From assembly GCF_964199755.1 (NCBI RefSeq), contig NC_133907.1, positions 6,639,001 to 6,703,000 on the forward strand: DNA of 64,000 nt, read 5' to 3'. Made by a program: the position numbers and the translations under genes. The stretch's first letter is position 1, and each line of letters begins with the position of its first letter. This stretch comes from Larus michahellis (taxonomy: Eukaryota; Chordata; Aves; Charadriiformes; Laridae). Below are positions 26,901 through 38,900 of this stretch, piece by piece. The notes below the pieces were generated by a model. The model was not told where the DNA came from, made no database searches, and saw only the letters and a list, made by a program, of their open reading frames with translations.

Positions 26901-29900
26901 AATCGTTATTTTCCAAAATGTTTCCTCCCATCCCTCCAAACGCTGCATTTCTATCTAATAATCCTGGCTTACAAACTGTATTAACGTCACTGGACCTCCC
27001 ACGTACAGAACACCTCTGCAGAGAGGGTGCAAGACGAGCTCTGCCCCTGCAGGGATTTCCCCTCCCGGGCAGACGGACCTTTCCCCTGAATAGTTTGTTG
27101 CCCCCTAATCTCCGGCACTTGCCTGACCGAGGAAGGCGCAGATGTTTGTTATTGCATAGAGAAGCTCAAAAGGTCCAGCCGATCGCGGCCTCGTGGCGCA
27201 GCGCGACGTGTATACATTCCAAGTCGAAATTTTGCTGATTACAATCAAAGGCCGAGATTCTTATCTGATGGCCGCATGTCTGATACCGGCTGGTGATTTT
27301 GTAATATCCCACAAACTGCCTTCTCAACAAAACCAGAATCTGGGATTTCAGCTGAGAAATCCAGCAAGTCATATGGTTTCAAACCTGGAAAACTGGTTCT
27401 TGAATTATTTCCGTTTATCACAGTAAACCACAAAAAAGGCTGGATTCCCCGCGACTCCCGCCGTGTCCTTCCCAGAGAGGCTGCGCAGGTGTAGACCCAC
27501 ACTCTGGAATATTTGGGGGGATGCTGGTATTGTTGTGGCAATACAATATTAAAGAGGGATTAATTAGATTTATGCTGTTTATTTGGGCAGATGAAAGGAA
27601 GTCAAACGCAAATGAAATGAAAAAGCCTTCAGAGGCCAGTGTGCAGCCACTTCTCCGCTCGCGTCCCTTAGCACGGCCGGTGCAGAAACGGGCACATTCC
27701 TTTGACAAAAATGAGGCATTTGAAGATTCCATCAGCTGAACTTTCTCTTTCAAGTGCTGCCAGTAGATGCACACTATATACATGTGCTTTTAAAAGACTC
27801 TTATTTTGAACTCAAGATGTGAATCTATGGTATTAAGGAAAGCAGAACAATCCTTTATTTAGCTGCACCTGCACCTTAATGCCTAATGAGTTTAGTCTGA
27901 TGGAATCCAGACCTCAGGAAGGATTATAAATTCTCATTTGATTTCATTTACTTCTAAAATACCTTAAACCAGCTGTACCAGTCCAGAACCCAGTCCTTCT
28001 TTCTGTATCAGTTTTGCAAATGTTGAATCTTTTGCGGTATTAAGTAACTTTATGCTATATAATAATACACCAATAGTAATAAGGAACAGAAGGCAACTTG
28101 AAAAAATCATGTAGTGGAAGATAATTAGCAGCATATAAGCTTGAAAAGCATCAGTTTATGAGCACAACTTTATGAAAGTTCTTCATGCTCTGGAAGCAAG
28201 GATTGGAAAAAATTGAAAGTAAGTTGGTAGGCAATATCCTCTCTGCCGGGCCCGGTGGAGGGCAGAGGAGTCTGGCCTTGCACGCGGAGGATGAACACGC
28301 TCTCCAGGGCATTACCGGTACGTTCAGCCATTTCTGTCTGTATAAACGCATCAGAGATGCTTGGGCAGTGACCTTCCCCAAATTACTGACTCAAACTGTT
28401 TATTATGAACAGTATCTAATTTATCTAACACATTTGAAGCCTTCTGAGTTTGCCCCGGCGTGGTTACTGGAATGCAAGGGCATAATTTGTTGCTGTCGCA
28501 TCTCTGCGCGATCAAATCATTGCGTCGAAGAGTGACTATATGACGATTTGTTTTTTCTTTGCACGCGCCTTCCTGCAGATGGAGGTGCCTGTGCTGCAGG
28601 TTCCCAGCCTCCCGCAGAGATGCTGAGCCCTTCCCGTGGGCAGAGATGGGGGTACGAGCAGACGCCCTGGGAGGAGCGGGGAAGCTGGCAGTGCTGGATT
28701 GCACCCTCCGAGGATGAGCACCCTTCCAGACCACCCCTCACTAGCGGGCCGTCTCCCTTTACGGGATGTTAGCTTACAGCTGGCTAAAAACATGTCAGGG
28801 AAACTTTCCTGTCTTCCCCCTGCAATGAAATTTGGGCCAAGCTGAAGAACTGTTTCACACTTGGAAGCTTTCAAGAATGACCTGGATCTTTTTGTTACCA
28901 ATTTTGCATTTCATCCCACGTAACCCATTTTAGGTTTCCCTGTGGTAGTCTCTCGCGCTGCCTCTTACCTTCCCTGGCTGCATACACATTATTTCTGACC
29001 AGATCTGTTCAGGCACTTCTCTCTGCTTCCCTGGGCCTGGGGATTTGTTCCCATTTGCTCAGCGCTGTGTGTACGAGCAGACAGGGCCGGCTTTTGCTGG
29101 TTTTTGCATCAGTGTTTTTTTGAGAGGCCCCCAGCCTCGGAGCAGGTTGCAGGAAACACCTTGGGCCCCATTCGTCTGCTGGTTGGACTGGGCGATTATT
29201 TTTCTCAATGAACCATATTGTCATTAATTTTTCTCCCTCTTTGTGGCCCGCAGCCCCCTCCCCCTTGAGACACCCATCACCCTGCTTTCTCCTCTACACC
29301 AGTACTGCTCTTTTCTGCGCTGTGGCTGCCACCTCGGCCTCCACCGTCCCGACCCTCACCCGTGATTCCTTCCCCTCCTCCCCAGGCAGCCACTATCTCC
29401 TTGACCCTTGGATGCACCGGCAAAATGTGCGACTTGGTGTTCACACCTAACGCTGGCACAGCTTCCCCGTGAAGCTGGCCTCAGCAGATACAGCTCCCGG
29501 ATTTCACGGCGCCGGGACAAAAATAGAGAGAGCGCAGTGTAACGTAGCCATCGTCTCCGTTCAAAGAGGGAAAAGAAAAACGTATTCCTGTATCTTCGCA
29601 TACCTCCCACAGCTGCGTCCAGAGGGTTTAGGGGATGGATTAGGCAGCAGCGCGCCTCTGCTCTTAGGCCACGTTATTCCATGCCATGCATCACGGTGCA
29701 GGCAGAGAAAAGAAAGCAGGAGCAACGATGAGCTTCTGCCTGTCATTCTGCTCACTGCTCAGGTTGACTACAGGGACATTCCTAGAGGAGGGTGTGGAGA
29801 AGAGCGAAGATTTCCTTTGGTGGGCAGGGAGCCTTGCGGTCTGCCCTGCGCAGCCCCCGAGCCCTGCAGGGACCACGGGAGTCCCCTGCTCCGAGCTGGT

Positions 29901-32900
29901 GGCCACGTGCAGCCCCATCGTTCAGATACAGCGAGGCGCAACAGCCCCCATCTGTTGGTGGTGTGGTCTCTCGAGGGTAAATACCAGCCTCGGTTGACCC
30001 CATGACTACATGAGAGCTTGCGACGTTTTGTGATGGCCGCAACGCTGGGCAGTTGGGAGGACACAGGAGGAGCCGCGTTTTGCAGCATCACCGCAGTCCC
30101 CAGCTTGCCTCTCCTCTGGAAAAATGCCACCCCAAGGTGCTGGTTAAAGGGAGAGCTGCTGGGGGCAAATCCCCAGGGCAAGACTGTCCTGGGTCCCCCC
30201 TTCCCAGTCCAGGGGGGAAGAGAAATGAGATTTGAGAGGCTGGTGAGGGAGGCCCTACAGGAGAATTCCTTGTACTGGATTTCTGGAAGATGAAGTTAGA
30301 AATGGAGAGACTGTGTCTAAGGGAATAACTTCACTCCTGTTTATGTCTTTTCCCTGTCACCCCCCCTTTTGTCCATTCCCTCACACCCCCCAAATCCCGC
30401 AGCAATCCTGAGTGCGTTACAGCAGCTGCAGATGGATCGCAGCACTATGTGCTGCCGCGTTTCACATGCTAAGGCTGTGAATAAGGTATTCTGAAGAAAC
30501 ACAACTCTTCTCTGCTTATTTAACTTTGCTTTCCCCAGCTACACGTACAGACGCTGCAAACTCTGCATCAGGATTCGCACCACAATCGGTCTGTTTACTA
30601 TTAGGAGAGTTTCGTGTTCACAGAACAGTCCCACGTGTAAATTTTTCACGATACCTTTCATCTAGTCTGGCTCTGATTTCAGCAGAGAAACCACAGCGTA
30701 AACGGGTACTGATCAGGGTACACTCGGAAAAGAAAATGGATTACCTGTGTGTAACCTGCCCAGATATTTCATGGATGTTCTTTAAGGAGAAATAGTTTTA
30801 CCATCCAGCATTGCCTTAAAGCGCCTGCAAAGAAATCCCCGCAGGGAAATGTCTCAAACGCAGAAGGCAGCATGCACGCTTCTCTGTCCTTTCCCTCCCA
30901 ATTACTATCTTTCCCCTTTGGCACCTACCATCGTAAGGAATTTTAACTTAAAGGTCTCCTGGGTGACACGTGGGGCGTGAGGATGTGGTGACGCGCAGCA
31001 TCCTCGTCCCCTGCTGCATTCCTTGGCCGCGGCTCCCAAGGAAGCAGGTGGCCCTGCATCGCTCTCCGACACCCTCCACGAGGCCGGCGCGACACCAACC
31101 CCAGCGCTGGAAGAACATCAGACAGGGCCCAGGCGTTTTGTTAGAGAAATACCAGTTTCTGCCCTGAGCAGTCCTTGCTAGCTGAAGTTCAACTTAGTCA
31201 GGAAGAACTTGCCGCTGCGTCGGAGATAATTAAACCCATCTTCCCTCAACCCGCTGTTTGTACACGCACAATGATACCATTGTTCAGAGTCATGCAACAC
31301 ATATGCTGACATTAAAGTGTTTAATCTTGTAGTACAGTATTCCATTATTTTTTGGACATCTGTACATGATAGAAAGGGTACGTATTAAGGGATTTGTTGA
31401 CAAAGAAATGGCTAATGCTGATACATGTGTGGACTGAAAGGATCTTTCCAAGTGGTGTTCAGCAATAGGGAGAGTGCTCCTTCCCGGGCCCGAAGCCTGG
31501 CACAGATGTGATACGCACTGTTGCTATTACCACTTTTCAACTTATAACAAGGAGTCAGTGTTTAGAAGAATTTTGGAAGCTCCCTGCTGGGTTTGTGGCT
31601 AGGTGGTCTTGCTGGCAACACCACCTTCATGCTGAAAGCTGAAAAAATGAAGTGATGGCTAAAGGAAGAATATTAACTCCAGAGGGCTTTTTTTCCCCCC
31701 CTTTCGAAGCAAAAATGCTTACCCCGGGATCGCTTTGCAGAGTGAGCACTAAAGAATTTCGAGCCCCTCTGTTTCTAAACCCCTGGGTTTGGGGATCAGG
31801 ATTTACGGAGCCTGTTTTTCATCTCATCTGAAATGGATGCGTTAGTCCTGCTTTCCACCCGTAGACAGGGCAGGACTTTGCCCTGCCACACACTGAATTT
31901 ACCGTGCGAGAAACAGCTTATCACCTTCACCTCCCTTTTCCCGACTGTAAAATGGGTACATGAGCGCCGAGCGTCTGGGTGCCAGTTGCCTTCTGCTGGG
32001 CGCTGCCCTGGCTCAGAGCAGCCCCTTCTGCAAAGGGCAGATGGGGACGAGACCACCAGGACAGGGCTTCAGCAGATGAACCCACCCCCCCCGAATGCCT
32101 GCGGGTCCTCGGCCCGTGTCCGAAGGACAGACCGCGTTTTCAGAAGTGGCAGGATGGCAGCAGTCCCTGGCCGTGGGACGCATTAATGAGTTATAGGAAA
32201 ACTACAGACTATTTTTCTAGTAAGCTTATCTCGCAGACCAAAATCAAGGGTGCATTTGTTTTTCCTTAGGTTTCTCCAAAAACCTGCAGTAGCTTTTAGA
32301 AGAGTTGGAGAGCCGCAGCTATCCAATGTAAAAAAGGCCTCCAAATGCTGTTTTTATCACTCAAAAAAAAAAAAAAAAGATCCCATCACACAAACCAGGA
32401 CTTTTGCTCTACTCCATTTACAGGACTCCCCATTTATATTATTTAACTATTTCTTCAAGTATTTCTTTAACTCCTGCTTCAGCTGCCTAATGTCAGTGTG
32501 TAAATCTTGTAGCCGAGAGGATGAAGCAAATGAAAACCAATCACAGAACTTCACATTCCCAGATTCTTGCCATTATAAATTTACTGCCACTGCCCCTGTA
32601 ACTCTTGCTGTCAAGCACAATGAGGAGGGAAACATGCGCCTTAGCAGACCGTGGCCTGGCATGACATTATTGCAATCTTTATTATACTCCCCCTTTTCCT
32701 CAGAAAAATGTAAGGACTGACCTTGCACTTCTTGCTCAATCGGGAATCCCGCTGAGCCCAGTAGGCTCTGTCAGCTGCGGAGACCGCTGGATCCTTCCCC
32801 TGTAATTGGTTTCCTCCTTCTTGAACCTCACTAACATAAGGAGAAAAGGCCTATATTTCATAAGTGACATGGTTTTATCCACCAATTTAGAGACAAAGAA

Positions 32901-35900
32901 GTGGAATTTATAGAGGGAACATTTAATGCCTGTTAATTAGAATCCCATCAAGAGGTCTCAAATTTGGCATCCTGAAAATTTACAGCGCAGTTTCACAACC
33001 GCTGCAAGCCCGGAGTCCAAGGGGGGGCCCTGGCCACCCTCCCGCTGGGCTGGGAGGTCCCCAGTCCTCCTCCTGCCACCGCTGCTCTCGGAGCACTGCC
33101 GGGAGCCGGCTGAGGATGGGATCCACCTGAGAACTTATCTGGGCAAGGGAAAAGTATTTTCCAGCTGAATCCATTTCCCAAGGGAGGCAGCAGGGTGACG
33201 CAGTAGATAGGAGTGGACCTTCCCTTTGAAAGCAGTGATGTACATAGGCGAAAAATGCTCATGGACCCCAGGGGGAGCTGGTGGTCCCAGGGCAGCCGGT
33301 TTCTAGAAATTTCATGCTCTAGAGTGAAAAGGTGCAAGAGAGTTTCTGAAGTTTTGGCTTGGATCTCTAGGGGTGGTGATGGAGGGAATTACAGGTAATT
33401 TCTCTAGGAAAATTCAAACAAGATTTTGCGCTGCTGGGTGAAAGTGGTGTAACTCAAAGCATAGTTTACCCTTTTGCAAAAACACAAAGGCGAAAATCCT
33501 CAGGCTCACTGGACCCGCCAGCCGGCCCTCCGCCATCTCTGAAGAAATAACGCTCATTGTCTGCAGCTGTCGGAGGCAAAGCAGATCAAGACCTTCCTGC
33601 CCACTGAACTCACCTACATGACTTCTTCAGTCCCTGGGGCCAAGCAGGCCCAGGTAGACTCTGAAAACCTGTTAGACCTTGATGCCTGAGTGCGGCAGAT
33701 TTTTTTTGGCATCCAAATCTCTGAGGGGTTTTGCCGGGAACTGCTGACGGCTCTGCAGCCGAGTCTCCCGCCCGGCCGAGAGGCTGAGGCGAGGGGGGTG
33801 TTGTCTTTTGGAATCTATTTTCCTTTGACTTATCTTTCAGTCTCAGGAATTCAGGACCTTTAATCTATTTGAGATTAAAGTCCTTTACAAATCCCTTCTG
33901 GCCTTTTTTGGGAGTAAAGAAGTTACAGACACCCTACTGCACATTCCTTTTGGTGCTTTCTTCATTGTAAATGAGAAACAAGTAGCGCTCTAATTGTTCT
34001 GAGCACTCCAATGAATGAGACAACTACTCTTAAAGTGCCTTATAAAAACAATTAACATATTATCAGGTGAAAGTGTTAACAGGAAAATTTAAGTTTTTAC
34101 TTGTTTAAATAATCAAAGTATACTCCGAGTGCATCACCCAAACGTGCCAGGGAGGAGGAGGTACGGAATTACTGAAGCTTTCCCAGTTTGGCAGCCTGAG
34201 CACAGAATCTGTTCATCTATTGTTTACTTTGCTTGTGAAAAAGAGATTTTTTACATCTTCAGAAAATAAGAGCAAAAAAGTACTTAGGTAGGTAGATTGG
34301 CAAAAGTAAGGCCTCCCACAAAATCCACGGAAATTAGTGGAAGTATTTCTGTTGACTTCCCTGGGGTTTGGATTAGCTCTTTAGCGCTTCTGTAATAATT
34401 ATTTTTTAACACGGTCATTCTTGGAAAATTATTGCTGTGATTCACTGGTTCTTTGCTTGACACACGGAGTTGGTGATTGACATTGTGCTGCTGCGCTCGG
34501 TCTTCAGGCCAAAACGTACGGTTTCTTTGGTGTGCGCAGAGAGAAGTAATGAGTACTTCCAGCCACGTCTCAACGCAGTCTTTGCTGTCACCTATCGTGC
34601 CTTGCCTACCGTCAAGCCGTAGTACAAAATCAGCAGTCCAGGCAGTGTTTACAGAATTGGCTCAGGTTGGCTTTGCACTTACCGGTAGTGATTTACAAAG
34701 TCGCTGAAAATAGTCGGGGCTCTTATTTCGAGCCTCAACATATTTTGTTGTGAAAATGACCAAAGGTGGGATCAGTTCAAGTTTCCCAGCTTTATGCCGA
34801 TGTATGACGATTTGCTTTGGAAGTTTGGGTACCCTGGGGTGTTGAACCGGGATCGCAAGACTTTCTGGCCAACATTACGTTTCTGGTACTGGTTTCAACC
34901 GTTTTGCGACAAGTTCTAGGTGTGACTACACTTTTTCATCCCTGCATCTTAATGTTTTTAAGTTTTGTATCTGAAAGGAGTATGCTGTAGGATACGTCCA
35001 AACAAGCCCCAGGGATTTGTTGGCATTTTATCTCCAGTTTTGCCATATTTTTGGATCTGATACCTGGCTACTTCACATCTGAGCACATGTATCCATCATG
35101 TTTTCTTTTAACCGTCCCCGTTGTTGCACAACTATGCTGTCCTGCCTCCTCTTGCATCACCACAACGCCACAACAGAGTCGGTTTGGAGAGGCAAAAGAC
35201 TTCAGAGAGATCAGAGCCCTATCTCTATCAGATAGACGACTGCAGTCTGTGCAGCATTCAGATTGTAGACAGATAGTCAAGGCCAGACTTTCAAAGATGC
35301 TGAGCTTACTCGCATATTTGCAACAAAGGTGTGGCAAATTTACTGATAACCACTAACCTAAGATGCGTGCTTGTTTTGGTTGGATCACCTCAATTGTCCG
35401 TAATTGTCCTGCACACTTTTATGCATTTTTTCCTGAATCTGTGGTCTGCCTCCACGCTACAGCTTTCAAGTCCCATCTTTCGACCTTTTCTTTCCCAAAG
35501 GACTACGCAAAAGGGAGTGTCTGGTGATCCCCACCTACGTAGCTACAATTAGCTGCCACACTACTCACCACGCCAAGAGTGATTTTGCACCAGCAGATTT
35601 TGAACCATGTTTTAAATTAGGTCATAATTTGTCTACAGTGATTGTGCCTCCAAAATGCCATACCACTTCTAGAAATGAGGAGAGGCGCGCATTCACATGT
35701 GCGTCACCTGTGAGTGACTTTGGATTCTTTCTTTAGGAGAGGAAATCCACTGTTTTCCCACAGCTAAAGCACACAGTCTGTTTCATAGCAGAATTATTTT
35801 TCAAGGGTGTTCTTCCTTTTTATATTTTACAACCTTTGATTGCACATCCAGAGCTTTGGCTTCCTCTCCAAGCAGCTGCCTTGCCAAGGCATTTGAATTG

Positions 35901-38900
35901 TGACAGTTTCTGAGCTGGAATTTCCAATGTTTGAAAATCAGGAACTGGGCTAAAACCATTCACCAAAAGCCTTTGGGTTGTAGCGGTTTGTAAGAACTAT
36001 GGGACAAACATGAGTTCAAGTTCTTTGGGCAGGAGAGCTATTAAGTATCCCCAGCAAATATTCATATTGCCCGATGACTTTTAAGGGAGCACTTAACACA
36101 TAATGGCTGACAAACAGCTGAGATTACGTCCCTCAAGAATGACCAAAAGGTTCTCATTATGGTGTGTTGTGTCAATAGGGATCACGGATTTTACCGATGT
36201 AACGGACAAACTACAGTCGTAGTCAGAGAGCTGTAGCAATCAATTCTCTTGACTGTTTCAGTGAACACTTAAAATACCCCTCCTCTCCCCCTCCCTTTTG
36301 ATGTTTAAAAACACCCCCACTCCCCACCCCCCCCACTGTTCAAACTCCTGGGGTAATTACTTGGAAACGACCCAGTTGCAGTATTGTTAAAGGTCTAACA
36401 CCCATCAAACCCAGGAGACTCGGACTTCTTGAGCGCTCCCCTGCTTACCTCGTGCTGTTGCGCTGAAGGTAGCGCCGGGGTCTACAAACAGTGCACGATC
36501 ATATATACTGTACCATATGTTCACAAATAACAACGCACAGCAGCATGAATTAAGGATAGGATTTCAGCCTTCATTATGAAGAGTCTAGCTTTTATGAGTT
36601 CAAGTCAGACCCTTAATGTTATTTTAACATAGATTTTGGTGTTTAATTATGTAATAAGATTTACTGCAGTCATCTAACAGATGTTGATTCAGGGTCAGTG
36701 TTTCTCATAAATTAGTTCTGAAAGGATTTGTTACTTCTGGGTCAGCAGATAGGTCCAGAGTGCAAAGAAAAAGGGGAAAAACAATAAACACTGGGTTGAA
36801 GGGTTTCTTGGGATTCTTTCTTCAGTTACATATCCACATATTTTCATGATCTTAATGACTATAGCCACAGGAATGTTTGCTTTAACACTAAAGATGGCTC
36901 AGCCCAAACCCCTATATCCAAACATCTGCAAAGCATGGGAAAGTTCGAACTTCGGGGCTCTTTATTTTATGACCCTGGCCGTTAATTTTTCATACTAATA
37001 CGACACATTTTTTCTAGGGCTCTGCAGTGGGAATCACTGTGAACTCTACCAGCACCCGAAAAAGTTTCATCTTCATGTGTTTGTTGTCAGACTTTGTGTA
37101 TGAAGTGCAGCTAAAGACCGGTGTTGGCTGATGTAGTTGTCATCACATACGTACACTGAAAAGGTGCACCCACCTTCCTTTGAAAATTCGGCATTCCCGT
37201 GTCTTTGGAAGCAAATCATATTGGTACATCCTACTGCTAGACCTCTCTGTAATACACCCCGCTGGTGATGTTATCAGTAACATAACTAAAACCACACAAC
37301 ATTATATTCATTCTTCTATAGTTGTGGTTAAAGGAGCTATTCCATATTAAAATATTTTTTCCTCCCCTCTATAATTTAGGCACAGACAAATTCCTTTGAG
37401 ACTGAAATCATACTCTTCATATCTTATTCTGCTGAGAATACTTTGGAGGAAAGGGATTGAGGCGCATTTAATAGTGTTGCTAGCCCTTAGAGGACGGTTT
37501 TAGCCTGCCAGCTGTTTTACAAACACTGGTGAACATTCCCAATATTCCCCCATTTGAGGGTATGAGGGGCCAAATGATCTTCTGGAGGCTGTACGAGATG
37601 TTACAGCTAGAGGTGCAGCTCTGCTCATTCAGTGCACGCAAAGACTGCTCCACCTATAAAAACCATTTGCTGAACTTGGCCGCCTTCATCTTGGAAAGTT
37701 GAGGCATTTCATACCTAAAAAGCTCCTCTAAGGTGAATCCCCGCTATTAGTAAGAGCTCGGAAGTGGTTCCCTGAACAGCAATCACACAGTGGCAAACTG
37801 CGAGCCCTGGACTCCTCGCAGAAGCAGAGCGCGAGAGGAGGAAGAGCCCGTGGCCAGCCGCTGAATCTGGGCCAGCAAAGCAGCGCTGAACCTGCTCCGT
37901 GTGAGCGCTTGGACACAGCCCGCTTCCCGGAGCCTCCCCACGCTCCGTCCCCGCCGCAGGGGAGGCCCTCGCCAGTGCTCATGTACATTTGTACCGTGCA
38001 GCGCTGTAAATTTAAATAGCACTTTCCAGAGTCGGGCTTGAAACTCCTCTTTTTTGGGAGTAATTCCATTTAAGTCAATGGATTTACACAATGGATTTAC
38101 TGCTGCCAGAAGAGAATCAGGCCTGTAGAAAGACACACATTCTTTGCCAAGAAAATCTCAGAGCTAACTACTTGAATTGTGCAGGGGAGCTGCAGGGAGG
38201 TCAAGTGGACAGACGACGGGACTGGGACATACGGGAAGTCCCTGGTTCAAACCTCAGCTCTTAAAATGTCCTGGGGTGTGACCTCTGGCGAGTCAGTTCA
38301 TCCCTTATACCTCCGTTTCCCCGTTTTCCTTTGTCTGACTTGTCTATTTAAATTGGAATTTGTTCCAAGAAGGGTGCTTCACTTCATGTGCTGGGATGGG
38401 GCACTGACACTTCGCCTCCCCCTTGTTGGAGGACAGTCTTGAAATCTTTCTCACAGCACTGACCCTCGGCTTCAGTACCCACAAGCAGCGCTACGCCAGG
38501 CCATCAGCTGTCCCTCAGAATGACAGCAGAGCTGTCCCTGGGTGGGATAACGCACTGTCCTAACGCTGGCTTGGGAGGGCTCTGGCGCTTCTTGTTACTT
38601 CATGGTCATGGCTGGGCGGTGGAAGAAGGCCCTTGCTTTGCACGTTTGCCTCAGAGCCCTGATCGCTAAAGATACTTTAAAATGAAATCTTCGGCCCTTC
38701 AAAGCAGGGCTCTGGGTCTGTGGTGAATTCAGCTGGCACCGAACGCGGGTTGCCAGCATGAAAAGCCTCAAGGACTGGAATTTGTGTATATATGTGTGTG
38801 CGGGCATGCGGGCGCACGTGTGATTTTCAGAAGCAGACTGGACCAAGAACCAGCACTCCTGAAAAGCCCCATCTGTTTCTTTCAGCTCCTTCCCACAGCA

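Noticed and set aside
29469..30005. 178-codon open frame in intron 1, with overlapping frames on both strands
   Set aside because: Explained by moderately GC-rich DNA; no similarity to a known protein and no promoter context.
38244..38255. tRNA-like B box GGTTCAAACCTC
   Set aside because: Part of the MIR SINE at 38200-38335; no A box or cloverleaf at proper spacing.
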